From Actinomycetota bacterium (GTDB lineage: Bacteria > Actinomycetota > Thermoleophilia > Gaiellales > Gaiellaceae), in contig VAXA01000126.1 of the NCBI GenBank assembly GCA_005883365.1, forward strand, positions 1 to 20,824: a stretch of 20,824 bases of DNA, written 5' to 3'. The notes under the pieces were generated by a model. The model saw only the letters and a list, made by a program, of their open reading frames with translations, searched no databases and had not been told where the DNA came from. Positions 1 to 7,672 of the stretch are shown here, in pieces. The translations under genes and the position numbers were made by a program. How positions within the stretch are numbered: the stretch's first letter is position 1; every line of letters begins with the position of its first letter.

Positions 1-134
1 GTCGGCTCCTTGTGGTGCGGCATCCCCACCACGCCGACGACGACACGGTCGAAGATCCCGGCCGCGCGCGCGATCACGTCGACGTGGCCGTTCGTGACGG
101 GGTCGTATGACCCCGGTGCAATAGCGGTGATCAA
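1..134 (-). CDS. coaD: Phosphopantetheine adenylyltransferase CoaD, N-terminal part (cut by window edge)
   Basis: Only the first 44 residues are in the window. CoaD transfers AMP from ATP to 4'-phosphopantetheine, the next-to-last step of coenzyme A synthesis in the cytoplasm. The visible part begins [17 protein letters not shown], the family's first strand, phosphate-binding turn and T-x-G-H nucleotidyltransferase motif (TNGH, residues 14-17). The TTG start is chosen because it places this motif at the usual distance from the N-terminus. It also overlaps the rsmD stop by four bases (TTGA), indicating translational coupling. The rsmD-coaD order is common in bacteria. The rest of the gene lies outside the window, so its completeness cannot be judged. 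Confidence 0.93.
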   Translation of the reverse strand, partial: MITAIAPGSYDPVTNGHVDVIARAAGIFDRVVVGVVGMPHHKEP

Positions 135-736
135 TTTCCCGCTCCGGCGCCGTACATGCCGGCGCCTCCGCTACCGGGCGGCTCCGTCGAGCCTACGCCG
201 CTGGGAGCCTCGAAGAGCGTGACGCGGGTCTGGCCGTACCTGCGGCTCGTGCGGACGGGCAGCGGCAGCTCCGGCTCCGTCCGCGCGTCCGTCTCGACGA
301 CAAGCAGGCCGTCCGCTGCGAGCAGCGGCGGCAGGTGGCGCGCGAGGCGTGGCTGGATCTCGGTGAGCATGCCGTAGGGAGGGTCGACCAGCACGAGATC
401 GTACTTCGCGCCCGCGGTCGCCTCCTGCGCGATCGTTCGCAGGACGTCGCCGTGGACGACGCGCGCGCCGCTCAGCCGCAGCCGGTCGAGGTTGCGCTCG
501 ATCGTCCACACGGCCTCCGGGTCCCGCTCGACGAAGACGGCGCCCGCGGCGCCGCGCGAGAGCGCCTCGATCCCAAGGGCGCCGGAGCCGGCGAAGAGAT
601 CGAGCACCCGCGCTCCGTCGACGGGCCCGACGAGGTTGAAGACGTTCTCGCGGACGCGGTCCGACGTCGGCCGCGTGTCGAGGCCGCGCGGCGCGACAAG
701 CTTGTGCCCCTTCCGGCTGCCGGCGATGACGCGCAC
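131..736 (-). CDS. rsmD: 16S rRNA (guanine-966-N2)-methyltransferase RsmD
   Basis: A 201-residue SAM-dependent methyltransferase that modifies G966 of 16S rRNA in the small subunit. The N-terminus has the family signature [10 protein letters not shown] and [14 protein letters not shown] (residues 21-34). The SAM-binding loop [17 protein letters not shown] is at 46-62 and the catalytic DPPY at 118-121, as expected for N2-guanine methylation. The C-terminal 25 or so residues are Gly/Ser/Pro-rich and look like a nonessential tail. The GTG start is the first start codon after an in-frame TGA that is itself the stop of the 48-residue ORF upstream. No good Shine-Dalgarno is visible. The gene lies in the recG-small ORF-rsmD-coaD run and overlaps coaD by four bases. 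Confidence 0.95.
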   Translation of the reverse strand: MRVIAGSRKGHKLVAPRGLDTRPTSDRVRENVFNLVGPVDGARVLDLFAGSGALGIEALSRGAAGAVFVERDPEAVWTIERNLDRLRLSGARVVHGDVLRTIAQEATAGAKYDLVLVDPPYGMLTEIQPRLARHLPPLLAADGLLVVETDARTEPELPLPVRTSRRYGQTRVTLFEAPSGVGSTEPPGSGGAGMYGAGAGN

Positions 737-751
737 CGGCAGATCGTGACA

Positions 752-898
752 TCACGCTGCGCGGCGGAGATCCTCCACGTGGCGGTGGGTCTCGCGGTAG
801 ATCCGCTGCAGGCGTTCGGGGTCGGCCGGCGGCGTCGGGCGAGACGGGGGCCGCCCGCGGCCGAGCAGGCGGCGGACGAGCCGGGTCAGGAGCCTCAT
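752..898 (-). CDS. Small hypothetical protein (48 aa) between recG and rsmD
   Basis: A short ORF of 48 codons plus stop. Its ATG overlaps the recG stop as ATGA, and it ends 15 bases before the rsmD GTG. The product is strongly basic (about 15 Arg). It starts MRLLTRLVRRLLGRGRP, has a Pro-rich turn around residues 17-26, and ends in a predicted helix PERLQRIYRETHRHVEDLRR. I do not recognise a family. The stop-start overlap matches the coupling used throughout this chromosome, and the ORF fills what would otherwise be a 158-base gap in a tightly packed operon; these are the arguments that it is real. It could act through its translation (coupling recG to rsmD) or as a small RNA-binding peptide, but both are guesses. 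It is in the same frame as rsmD, separated from it by one TGA. Confidence 0.5.
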   Translation of the reverse strand: MRLLTRLVRRLLGRGRPPSRPTPPADPERLQRIYRETHRHVEDLRRAA

Positions 899-2895
899 GC
901 GAGCGCCTCGGAGTCGACCTCGGCGAACAGGGCGGCGGCAGCATCGGAGAGCGGCCCGGGCCCTACGGCCGGGGCCGCCGCACGCGCCCTCTCCAGCAGG
1001 TCGCGGTCACGACGAAGGTGCGCGAAGCGGAGATCGGAGAGGCCGGACTGCCGCGTGCCGAGCAGCGCCCCGCCGCCGCGCAGCTCAAGGTCGACCTCCG
1101 CGAGCTCGAACCCGTCGGTCGTCTCGACGAGCGCCTGTAGCCGCGCGTGCGCGGACTCGGTCAGCTCCTCCTTGGCCCGCGAGACGAGCAGGCAGTACGA
1201 CTGCTCGGCGCCTCGCCCGACCCGCCCGCGGAGCTGGTGGAGCTGCGCGAGCCCGAAGCGGTCGGCCTCCTGGACGATCATCACCGTCGCGTTCGCGACG
1301 TCGACCCCGACCTCGATCACCGTCGTCGCCACGAGCACGTCGAGCTCGCGCGCCTTGAACCGCGCCATCAGGTCGCGCCGCTCGGCGGCCTTGAGCCGGC
1401 CGTGGAGGCAGCCGACGCGGAAGTCGCGCAGCTCGGCACGCCGCAGCCGCTCGGCCTCCTCCTCCGCCGCCCGCGCGAGCGAGGTCTCCGATGCCTCGAT
1501 CAGCGGACAGACGACGTACGCCTGCCGGCCCTCCCGGAGCAGCCGCGTCAACCGCGTGTACGCCTCGGAGGCGCGATCCTCGGTGATCCAGCTAGTGATC
1601 ACGGGCTTGCGCGAAGCGGGCGGCTTGGCGATCTCCGAGACCGCGAGGTCGCCGTAGACCGTGAGCGCGAGCGTGCGCGGGATCGGCGTCGCGGTCATGT
1701 GCAGGACGTGCGGAGCGCGTCCCGCGACGAGGGCCGAGCGCTGCTCGACGCCGAAGCGGTGCTGTTCGTCGACGACCGCAACGCCCAGGTCGCGGAGCTC
1801 GAATCCTTCCTGGATCAGCGCGTGCGTCCCGACGACGACGTCGGCGCCCACCGCCGCCTCCCGCTCGCGCTTGCCAGAGGAGCTCGTGAGGAGCGCGCAG
1901 CGGACGCCCAGCTCGAAGCACAGGTCCGCGATCGTGAGGAAGTGCTGCTCGGCGAGCGTCTCGGTCGGCGCCATGAGGGCGCCCTGCCGCTCGCTCTCGA
2001 CCGCGCGCAGCAGCGCGTAGAGCGCGACGACCGTCTTGCCGGAGCCGACGTCCCCCTGCAGGAGCCGCTGCATCGGGACGGTGCGCGCAAGGTCCCCGTC
2101 GACCTGGCGGATCGCCTGCTCCTGGTACGGCGTGAGCGCAAACGGCAGCGCCTCGCGGTAACGGCGGATGAGATCCCCCGGCTCGCCGAGCGCCGGCGCG
2201 AGCGTCTGCTCCCGTTCCGCCGCGCGCCGCGCGATGCCGACCTGGAGGACGAGCAGCTCCTCGAAGGCGAGCCGCTTACGCCCGGTCTCCGCCTCGTGGA
2301 GGTCGCGCGGACGGTGCACCGCGGCGAGCGCGTCCCGCTTCAGCCCCAGCCCCTCGCGCTCGCGCAGCTCGGCGGGCAGCGGATCCGGAACGTGCTGCGC
2401 GAGCGGCAGCGCGGCGTCCACCACGCGCCGCACCGTCGCGGCGGCGATCTCCTCCGCAGCCGGATAGACGGGAGCGAAGTCCGCTGTGGCGCGCGCTTCA
2501 CCGAGATCGTAGGAGCGGGGCTCGAAACCGAAGCGGCCGAGCTTTCCGCGCAGCCGGACCTCTGTTCCGGGCTTCAGCTTGTCGGCGAGCCACGGCTGGT
2601 TGAACCACGTGACACTGACTGTGGCCGTGCCGTCGTCGACCCGCGCGACGATCCGCGTCCGCCGCCGCCCGCGCATCGGTCGCTTCTCGACGTTGAGCAC
2701 GCGGCCGGTGACGACGACCTCCTCTCCCTGGCGCAGCGCCGCGATGGCCACCTCGTCGGCGGCTGTCTCGTACCGCCGCGGCCGGTGCGCGAGCACGTCG
2801 CCCACCGTCGTGAGTCCGAGCTTGCCGAGCTTCCGCTGCGTCGTCGCGGCGACGCCCTGGAGCGAGTCGAGGCCGAGGTCGAGGCGGTCAGGCAT
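895..2895 (-). CDS. recG: ATP-dependent DNA helicase RecG
   Basis: A 666-residue branch-migrating superfamily 2 helicase that remodels stalled replication forks and Holliday junctions. The N-terminal wedge/OB-fold domain includes the EVVVTGRVLNVEKRPMRGRR region. Helicase motifs follow in order: Walker A GDVGSGKT (about 281-288), DEQH box (376-379), TATPIPRTLA (about 401-410), and motif VI QLRGRVGRG (about 554-562). The RecG-specific C-terminal motif AEVDLELRGGGALLGTRQSG is at about 599-618. The ATG at 2895 is chosen because the following residues (LDSLQGV then KLGKLGLTTVGDVL) match the usual RecG N-terminus. The frame stays open upstream to a GTG at 3000, but those 35 residues look non-homologous. 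A 129-base gap separates it from the upstream gene, so a promoter there is possible, though none is convincing. It overlaps the small ORF downstream by four bases. Confidence 0.96.
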   Translation of the reverse strand: MPDRLDLGLDSLQGVAATTQRKLGKLGLTTVGDVLAHRPRRYETAADEVAIAALRQGEEVVVTGRVLNVEKRPMRGRRRTRIVARVDDGTATVSVTWFNQPWLADKLKPGTEVRLRGKLGRFGFEPRSYDLGEARATADFAPVYPAAEEIAAATVRRVVDAALPLAQHVPDPLPAELREREGLGLKRDALAAVHRPRDLHEAETGRKRLAFEELLVLQVGIARRAAEREQTLAPALGEPGDLIRRYREALPFALTPYQEQAIRQVDGDLARTVPMQRLLQGDVGSGKTVVALYALLRAVESERQGALMAPTETLAEQHFLTIADLCFELGVRCALLTSSSGKREREAAVGADVVVGTHALIQEGFELRDLGVAVVDEQHRFGVEQRSALVAGRAPHVLHMTATPIPRTLALTVYGDLAVSEIAKPPASRKPVITSWITEDRASEAYTRLTRLLREGRQAYVVCPLIEASETSLARAAEEEAERLRRAELRDFRVGCLHGRLKAAERRDLMARFKARELDVLVATTVIEVGVDVANATVMIVQEADRFGLAQLHQLRGRVGRGAEQSYCLLVSRAKEELTESAHARLQALVETTDGFELAEVDLELRGGGALLGTRQSGLSDLRFAHLRRDRDLLERARAAAPAVGPGPLSDAAAALFAEVDSEALA

Positions 2896-3024
2896 GAGAG
2901 CACGCGGCGTCTGCGGCCAGGCCCTGGGCGGGTCCAGACCTGGGAAGGCCGTCAATCGACGGGCGGTTGTCATCGTCTGCGTTCGCGCCACCGGGCTCAC
3001 GGAGTATCCCGCGCGGATCGGACG

Positions 3025-3780
3025 TCAGGCGTGGGCGAGCACCTGCGGCGTCGTGTCGAACTCCTCGATCGTGAGCTGCACCGTGTCGCCGCAGCCGCGC
3101 CGACCGCACTCGCACGCGAAGGGGAACCCGTGGTGCTCCCACGGCGCCTCCGGCGAGGCAAGCCACGCCCGGAGGTTCGAGGCCACGGCCTCGTTCTCCC
3201 AGCGGCGGACGGCTCGCAGATCGGCCGTGCCGTCCGGGATCTCGAGCAGGGACTCGACGTCGGCCACGAGGTCGCGGGATCCGTCCATCACGAGCACGGG
3301 GAACCCCCGCTCCCGCGCGAGCGCGGCGACGCGGTGGGCGTAGAGCCGGTCCTTGACGAGCCGCGCGTCGAGGGCGCGCGCGGGATCGCTCGACGGCATC
3401 GGGCGTGGCAGGAGGACGGTTCGCTGCCACTCCGGCGTCGGGTCGAGAAAGACGGCCTGGTCGCCCTGCGGCACGAGGTCGGGGAGGATCTGCGGGCCCT
3501 CGACCACGGTCGGCGCGTCGGGGAGCACGGCGAGGTCGTCGAGCGCGAAGCGCATCATCCGCCGCGAGGTCTCCTCGAACTCGGTCGCTTGCACCGCGGG
3601 CGGCGTCTCGAGCCACTGCTCGTCGGGTGACTTACGCGGCTGCGCCCAGCGGGCGTCGTACGCGTACCAGAAGCTGTCGATGGCGAACCGCCGCAGCGCG
3701 TGCCGCACGGCGAGTGCCCGGGCCGTGGTCGACTTGCCCGCGCCCGTTCCGCCGCCGATCCAGATCCGGCTACTCGTCAT
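3025..3780 (-). CDS. P-loop NTPase/kinase-like protein with C-terminal CxC...C zinc-type tail
   Basis: A 251-residue protein of unknown substrate. The N-terminus is a perfect Walker A loop (GGGTGAGKST, residues 9-18) like that of small-molecule or nucleotide kinases. DSFWYAYD near 35-42 and VVEGPQILPD near 92-101 resemble the substrate side of shikimate/uridine kinase-type folds. The last 60 residues form a separate module: RRWENEAVASNLR at about 192-204, then FACECGRRGC at 221-230 followed by VQLTIEEFD. This CEC(x4)C-plus-LT-x-x-E pattern recurs at the ends of various actinobacterial proteins and probably binds zinc (recalled pattern, not searched). The ATG overlaps the degV-like gene by 11 bases, so it is probably coupled to it. 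Uncharacterised kinase is the safest description. Confidence 0.8.
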   Translation of the reverse strand: MTSSRIWIGGGTGAGKSTTARALAVRHALRRFAIDSFWYAYDARWAQPRKSPDEQWLETPPAVQATEFEETSRRMMRFALDDLAVLPDAPTVVEGPQILPDLVPQGDQAVFLDPTPEWQRTVLLPRPMPSSDPARALDARLVKDRLYAHRVAALARERGFPVLVMDGSRDLVADVESLLEIPDGTADLRAVRRWENEAVASNLRAWLASPEAPWEHHGFPFACECGRRGCGDTVQLTIEEFDTTPQVLAHA

Positions 3781-4633
3781 CCCGGAACCAGAAGAGCGCG
3801 AGCGTGCCGGGGCCGGCGTGGGCGCCGATCACGGCGCCGAGCGTGACGACCAACTCGAGCTCGGCATGCGGCCGCCGCTCGCCGACGAGCGCCTCGAGCT
3901 CGGCGGCCCGCTCCGGCGCAGCCGCGTGCGCCACGGCCAGCCGGAACGACGGCTCGTCCCGCGTCTCCGTCTCGAGCGCCGCGGCGAGCTCCGCGAACGC
4001 CTTCCGCTCCCCGCGCACGCGCTTCACCGGCACGACCTCGCCGTCGCGGATCGAGAGGATCGGCTTGACGTGCAGAAGGGTGCCGGCAAACGCGGCCGCC
4101 TTGCCGATGCGGCCGCCGCGGGCGAGGAACTCGAGCGTGTCGACCGTGAACAGGAGGCCCCGCTCCCGCCGGTAGCGCTCGACGAAGGCGTCCACCTCCT
4201 CGTCGCTCGTGCCACGCTCGAGCCGCCGCTGGATCGCGAGCGCGAGCATCCCGATCGCCGCCGACGCGGTCTCGGTGTCGATCGCCCGCACGCGCCCGTC
4301 GCCCAGCTCGGACGCGGCGGCCTCCGCGCTTGCAAAGGTGCCGGAGACACGCGCCGAGACGTGCAGCGAGAGGATCCGCTCATACGCGCCGAGCTCCCGG
4401 TAGCAGGCGAGGAAGTCGCCGGGCGTCGGCTGCGACGTCGTCGGGAAGACGCTCTCAGCGCGCAGCCTCTCGTAGAACTCGGCCGCGTCGATGTCGACGC
4501 CGTCGCGCAGGCTCTCGTCGCCGAAGCGGACGTAGAGCGGGACGACGCGCCAGCTCGCGAAACGGTCGGCGGCGTCCGGCAGGTCGGCGGTGGAATCGAG
4601 GACGATCGCCGTGTTCGCGCTGGTGAGCCTCAC
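3770..4633 (-). CDS. DegV family protein, probable fatty-acid-binding FakB-like subunit
   Basis: A 287-residue DegV protein. Family members bind one fatty acid, and FakB members present it to the kinase FakA, which makes acyl-phosphate for phospholipid synthesis. Hallmarks are DSTADLP (13-19), TSQPTPGDF (66-74), SGTFASA (97-103), DTLEFLARGGRIGK (165-178) and HVKPILSI (188-195). The first, TSQPT and SGT segments form the head-group pocket in known structures. The GTG start at 4633 overlaps the stop of the receiver gene as GTGA and puts the first beta strand (TAIVLDST) at the usual position; the longer frame upstream is Arg-rich and not DegV-like. A FakA-like kinase lies one gene upstream in the same operon, which supports the FakB role by context. 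The acyl-chain preference cannot be read from sequence. Confidence 0.92.
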   Translation of the reverse strand: MRLTSANTAIVLDSTADLPDAADRFASWRVVPLYVRFGDESLRDGVDIDAAEFYERLRAESVFPTTSQPTPGDFLACYRELGAYERILSLHVSARVSGTFASAEAAASELGDGRVRAIDTETASAAIGMLALAIQRRLERGTSDEEVDAFVERYRRERGLLFTVDTLEFLARGGRIGKAAAFAGTLLHVKPILSIRDGEVVPVKRVRGERKAFAELAAALETETRDEPSFRLAVAHAAAPERAAELEALVGERRPHAELELVVTLGAVIGAHAGPGTLALFWFRDDE

Positions 4634-5010
4634 TCGGCGGTGGCTGCAGCGGCGTGCAGGATGGCGGCGACGATCTCGTCGAGCTCCTGGTCCTTGGCCA
4701 GACACGCGACCGCTCCCGCTTCGATCAATGCCTCGCGCTCCGCAGCGTCCGCGGAGGCGGTCAGGGCGACGACCGCGACGTCGGGCAGCGCCGCGACCAC
4801 CTGGGCCGTCGCCTGGATCCCGTCGAGCGCGGGCAGGCGGTAGTCCATCAGCACGACGTCCGGGTGGTGCTCGACCGCCGCGGAGACCGCGGCCGCGCCG
4901 TCGCCGACCGAGGCGACCACCTGGACGTCGGGCCGCATCCCGAGGAGAAGCTCCAGGGCATCGCGGAAGACGTCGTTGTCCTCGACGAGCACAATCCGCA
5001 CGGGCCCCAT
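4630..5010 (-). CDS. Single-domain response regulator (receiver only)
   Basis: A 126-residue protein made only of a CheY-like receiver domain. All key residues are present: acidic pair E10/D11 in VLVEDND, phosphoacceptor D56 in VLMDYRLP, T84 in VALTAS, and K106 in CLAKDQ. No DNA-binding or enzymatic output domain follows; the chain ends shortly after the last helix. The sequence (LLGMRPDVQVVASVGDG, LPALDGIQAT) is closest to NarL/FixJ-type receivers. The ATG at 5010 lies 11 bases after the FakA-like gene and the stop overlaps degV as GTGA, so the gene sits inside the fatty-acid kinase operon. No histidine kinase is present in the window. It may signal by binding a partner when phosphorylated; the partner is unknown. 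Confidence 0.9.
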   Translation of the reverse strand: MGPVRIVLVEDNDVFRDALELLLGMRPDVQVVASVGDGAAAVSAAVEHHPDVVLMDYRLPALDGIQATAQVVAALPDVAVVALTASADAAEREALIEAGAVACLAKDQELDEIVAAILHAAAATAE

Positions 5011-5021
5011 CCGTTGCAAGC

Positions 5022-6635
5022 CTATTCCGCGCCGAGCAAGAGAGGGTAGTGCGGCTGCCCGCCCTCGTGCACCTCGACCTCCAGCTCCGGATACGCCGCC
5101 GCGAGCCGTTCGAGGAGCCCGTCGAGTGGCGGCGGCTCGGCGCCCGTGAGGAGGGTCAGCAGCGCGCGCGGCTGCGCGAGCAGGCGCGTGACCACGCCGA
5201 ACGTGACGTCGGCGAAATCGTCTCCGCCGGCCACCGCCTCGCCGTCCGCGAGGCCGAGCCAGTCGCCGCTCCGGATCGCCAGCCCGTTCAGCTCGACGTC
5301 GCGCGAGGCGCGCGTGACCTCGCCCGTCGCGACGGCGGCGGCCGCGCCCGCCATCTCGGCGGCGTTCTCGGCGGCCCCGCGCGTGCCGTCGTAGGCGACG
5401 AGCGCGGCGAGCCCGGCGGGAATCGACTCCGTCGGCACGATCTCGGCGGGCCGCCACTCGAGCTGCTCCGCGGCATGCTCGGCGGCGAGCCGCACGTTCG
5501 GGTTGTTGGGCAGGATGATCGCCTCGTCGGCCTCGAGCGCCTCCAGCGCGGCAACGAGCTCCGCCGTCGACGGGTTCGCGATCTGCCCGCCCGCCACGAC
5601 CCGGATTGTCCCGACCGGCTCGGCGAGCGTCTCGAAGAGACGCCTGTTGCCCTCCCCCGCGACGACGGCGACGACGCCACTTTTCGCTCGCGTGGACGGG
5701 ACGAGCGAGAGACGCCGCTTTCGCTGCTCCTGCTGCTCGTGCATGTTGGCGATCTCGACGCCCTCGATCGTGCCCACCGCCGTGCCGAGGGAGAGTGCGG
5801 CGCCCGGGTCGTCGGTGTGGACGTGCACCTTGAGCGCCGCCTCGTCGCCGACCACGACGAGCGAGTCGCCGAAGGCGTCGAGCTGCGCCTCGAGCTCGTC
5901 GCGATCGAGCGCGTCCCCCTCGACCACGAAGACGGTGCAGTAGCGGTAGCGGGACTGCTCGAGGTGGATGGCGTCGGGGCCCGGCGACGCGACAGCCGCG
6001 GGCGCTGCCGATACGGTTTCGCCGGTGACGGCGCCGGCGAGTCCTCGGAGGAGCTCGACGAGCCCCGCACCGCCTGCGTCGACCACGCCCGCCTCTCGGA
6101 GGACGTCGAGCTGCTCGGGCGTGCGGGCGACCGCCTCATCCCCGTGGCGTACGAGCTCGACGAGCAGGTCGCCGAGCGGCTGGGGCTCGACGGCTCGCCG
6201 CTCCGCTTCCTCCGCGAGCTCGCGGATGACGGACAGCATCGTCCCCTCGACCGGCCGACGGACGGCCCGGTAGGCGGCGTCGGAGGCTCCGCGCAGCGCG
6301 CGGGCGGCGAGAGGCGGGCCGATCCCATTCGTCGCTTCGGCGAGGACGTCGGCGACGCCCCGCACGATCTGGGAGAGGATCACGCCGGAGTTGCCGCGGG
6401 CTCCCATCAGCGCCGACCGGGCGACGGCGTGCGCGAGCGCGGGCCGATCGCCCGCCTCCGCCGAAGCGACCGTCTCCGCGACGGCACGCACGGTCAGCGT
6501 GAGGTTGGTGCCGGTGTCGCCGTCGGGAACGGGATAGACGTTGAGGTCGTCGATGCGGCTGCGGCTCGCCTCGAGCGAGGCGAGGGCCGCGCCGACGAGC
6601 CCGCGCACCAGCTCGAGGTCTCCCTCGGCGCTCAC
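5022..6635 (-). CDS. fakA: FakA/YloV-like fatty acid kinase (DAK/DhaL domain protein)
   Basis: A 537-residue kinase of the DhaL-domain type. FakA phosphorylates fatty acids held by a DegV/FakB partner, giving acyl-phosphate for membrane lipid synthesis. The N-terminal DhaL domain (about 1-200) has NVYPVPDGDTGTN, with metal-binding D38 and D40, and LMGARGNSGVILSQI (77-90). The middle domain carries C233 (YRYCTVFVV) and H271/H273 (KVHVHTDD), matching the zinc-site pattern known in FakA. The C-terminal part (IILPNNPNV, VPTESIPAGLAAL) resembles the DegV-like third domain. The GTG start overlaps the Asp23-like gene as GTGA; the longer upstream frame is not homologous. Its DegV partner is two genes downstream, with a receiver-domain gene between them. 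Confidence 0.93.
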   Translation of the reverse strand: MSAEGDLELVRGLVGAALASLEASRSRIDDLNVYPVPDGDTGTNLTLTVRAVAETVASAEAGDRPALAHAVARSALMGARGNSGVILSQIVRGVADVLAEATNGIGPPLAARALRGASDAAYRAVRRPVEGTMLSVIRELAEEAERRAVEPQPLGDLLVELVRHGDEAVARTPEQLDVLREAGVVDAGGAGLVELLRGLAGAVTGETVSAAPAAVASPGPDAIHLEQSRYRYCTVFVVEGDALDRDELEAQLDAFGDSLVVVGDEAALKVHVHTDDPGAALSLGTAVGTIEGVEIANMHEQQEQRKRRLSLVPSTRAKSGVVAVVAGEGNRRLFETLAEPVGTIRVVAGGQIANPSTAELVAALEALEADEAIILPNNPNVRLAAEHAAEQLEWRPAEIVPTESIPAGLAALVAYDGTRGAAENAAEMAGAAAAVATGEVTRASRDVELNGLAIRSGDWLGLADGEAVAGGDDFADVTFGVVTRLLAQPRALLTLLTGAEPPPLDGLLERLAAAYPELEVEVHEGGQPHYPLLLGAE

Positions 6636-6985
6636 TTCCCCCCGGTTCGCACGTCCTCGACGTGCACCTCGACCGCACGGACCGACAGCCCGGTCAGCCG
6701 CTCGACCTCGTAGGCGACGCGATTGCTGACGCTCGAGGCGACCTCGGCGAGGTTGAGGCCGTACTCGACCACGACGTGGAGGTCGACGGTCACCTCGCCG
6801 CCGTCCCGTCCGATCTCGATCCCGCGCGGGCGGCCGCGGGCTCGGGCGAGCTGCCCGCGCAGCGAGCCCTTCATGCCGACTACGCCGTAGCACTCTGCGG
6901 CGGTCTCGGCGACGATCTGGGCGATCGCCTCGCTCGAGATCGTGATCCGACCCAGCCGCGAGGAGAGCGCTTGCCCCGCTTCCAT
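6632..6985 (-). CDS. Asp23/Gls24 family envelope stress protein
   Basis: A 117-residue Asp23/Gls24 (DUF322) protein. The family is abundant in Gram-positive bacteria, is often membrane-associated, and is linked to envelope and alkaline stress. Signs are GRITISSEAIAQIVAETA near the N-terminus, CYGVVGMKG at about 32-40, and the alternating strands VTVDLHVVVEYG and the closing VRAVEVHVEDV. Length and pattern fit the short YloU-like branch, usually found next to the FakA/YloV gene as here. The ATG at 6985 lies 27 bases after the methyltransferase stop, and the stop overlaps the kinase start as GTGA. No transmembrane segment is present. No clear promoter was seen in the short gap. Confidence 0.92.
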   Translation of the reverse strand: MEAGQALSSRLGRITISSEAIAQIVAETAAECYGVVGMKGSLRGQLARARGRPRGIEIGRDGGEVTVDLHVVVEYGLNLAEVASSVSNRVAYEVERLTGLSVRAVEVHVEDVRTGGK

Positions 6986-7012
6986 CGTGGGTGTTGGACC
7001 GGCGGCTGCGAC

Positions 7013-7633
7013 CTATGGTTGCGCGACGAGGAGCTGCGACCACTCGTCGCGGTGGGCCATCCGCGCCCCTCGGAAGCCGGCCTCGGAAGCGAACGCGACG
7101 AGCTCGTCGTCGGTATGGAAGTGGCCGCGGCTCGCGAGCGGATACGGCGCGGCACGCGTTCCCTTGGCTTCCGGCGCCGTCGTCATCACGGCAACCCGGC
7201 CTCGCTCAGGGTCGAGGACTCGCAGCATCTCCCGCAGCGCCGCGACCGGATCGGCGAAGAAGAAGAACGCGACGAGGCAGGAGACGGCCGTGAACTCGCC
7301 GGCCGCGAACGGCATGGCGGTCGCCTCTGCGAGCTCGACCCGCGCGCCGGTCTTGGCGCGCGCCAGCCGCACCATGTCGCGGCTGTGATCGAGACCGGCA
7401 ATCGCGCAGCCGCTCTCGCGTGCGCGCGCAAGGAAGGCGCCGCCGCCGCAGCCGACGTCGAGCAGCCGGTCGTCGGGGCCGAGCGCGAGCGCGTCGAGTA
7501 CGGGCTCCCAAAGGAACGAGTGCGCGTCCTCGGCCCCGTACGTCTCACGGGCCTTGCGGCCGCGCGGCCTCCTGGCGATCCGGTCGGTCATCCGGTCGAT
7601 CCGCCACTCGCGGAAGCGCTCGACGAGGTGCAC
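7013..7633 (-). CDS. Class I SAM-dependent methyltransferase
   Basis: A 206-residue Rossmann-fold methyltransferase of unknown substrate. Motif I is LLDVGCGGGAF at about 57-67, followed by an acidic-loop region GLDHSRDMVRLARAK and the post-motif segment ATAMPFAAGEFTAVSCLVAFFFF, as in UbiE/Methyltransf_11 proteins. I prefer the GTG at 7633 because the helix before RRPRGRKARETYG (REWRIDRMTDRIA) looks like part of the fold. An ATG at 7591, giving 192 residues, is a fair alternative. The gene is divergent from the cupin gene, leaving only 39 bases between starts. It is followed after 27 bases by the Asp23-like gene and may be the first gene of that long operon. No substrate-specific motif was recognised. 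Confidence 0.85.
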   Translation of the reverse strand: MHLVERFREWRIDRMTDRIARRPRGRKARETYGAEDAHSFLWEPVLDALALGPDDRLLDVGCGGGAFLARARESGCAIAGLDHSRDMVRLARAKTGARVELAEATAMPFAAGEFTAVSCLVAFFFFADPVAALREMLRVLDPERGRVAVMTTAPEAKGTRAAPYPLASRGHFHTDDELVAFASEAGFRGARMAHRDEWSQLLVAQP

Positions 7634-7659
7634 GTTCCGCAGCGTGCCAGAGCCGGCGT

Positions 7660-7665
7660 CAGAAT
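7660..7665 (+). promoter_or_regulatory. Possible -10 element of a leaderless cupin transcript
   Basis: CAGAAT ends seven bases before the cupin ATG, the spacing expected when transcription starts at the start codon. No Shine-Dalgarno is visible, and no -35 stands out. It matches the minimal actinobacterial -10 pattern only in the conserved A and final T, so it is weak on its own. Confidence 0.25.
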
Positions 7666-7672
7666 CGACCGC

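Noticed and set aside
2896..3024. Promoter with TTGACG before recG
   Set aside because: A TTGACG is present but no -10 at the proper distance; small inverted repeats around 2915-2945 are weak and GC-driven.
335..3630. Long plus-strand open frames opposite rsmD and recG
   Set aside because: They mirror the minus-strand genes in GC-rich DNA, have Arg/Asp/Glu-heavy low-complexity products and no recognisable motifs.
4590..6713. 707-codon plus-strand open frame opposite degV, receiver and fakA
   Set aside because: Antisense shadow of well-supported genes; the product is Arg/Pro/Gly-rich with no domain.
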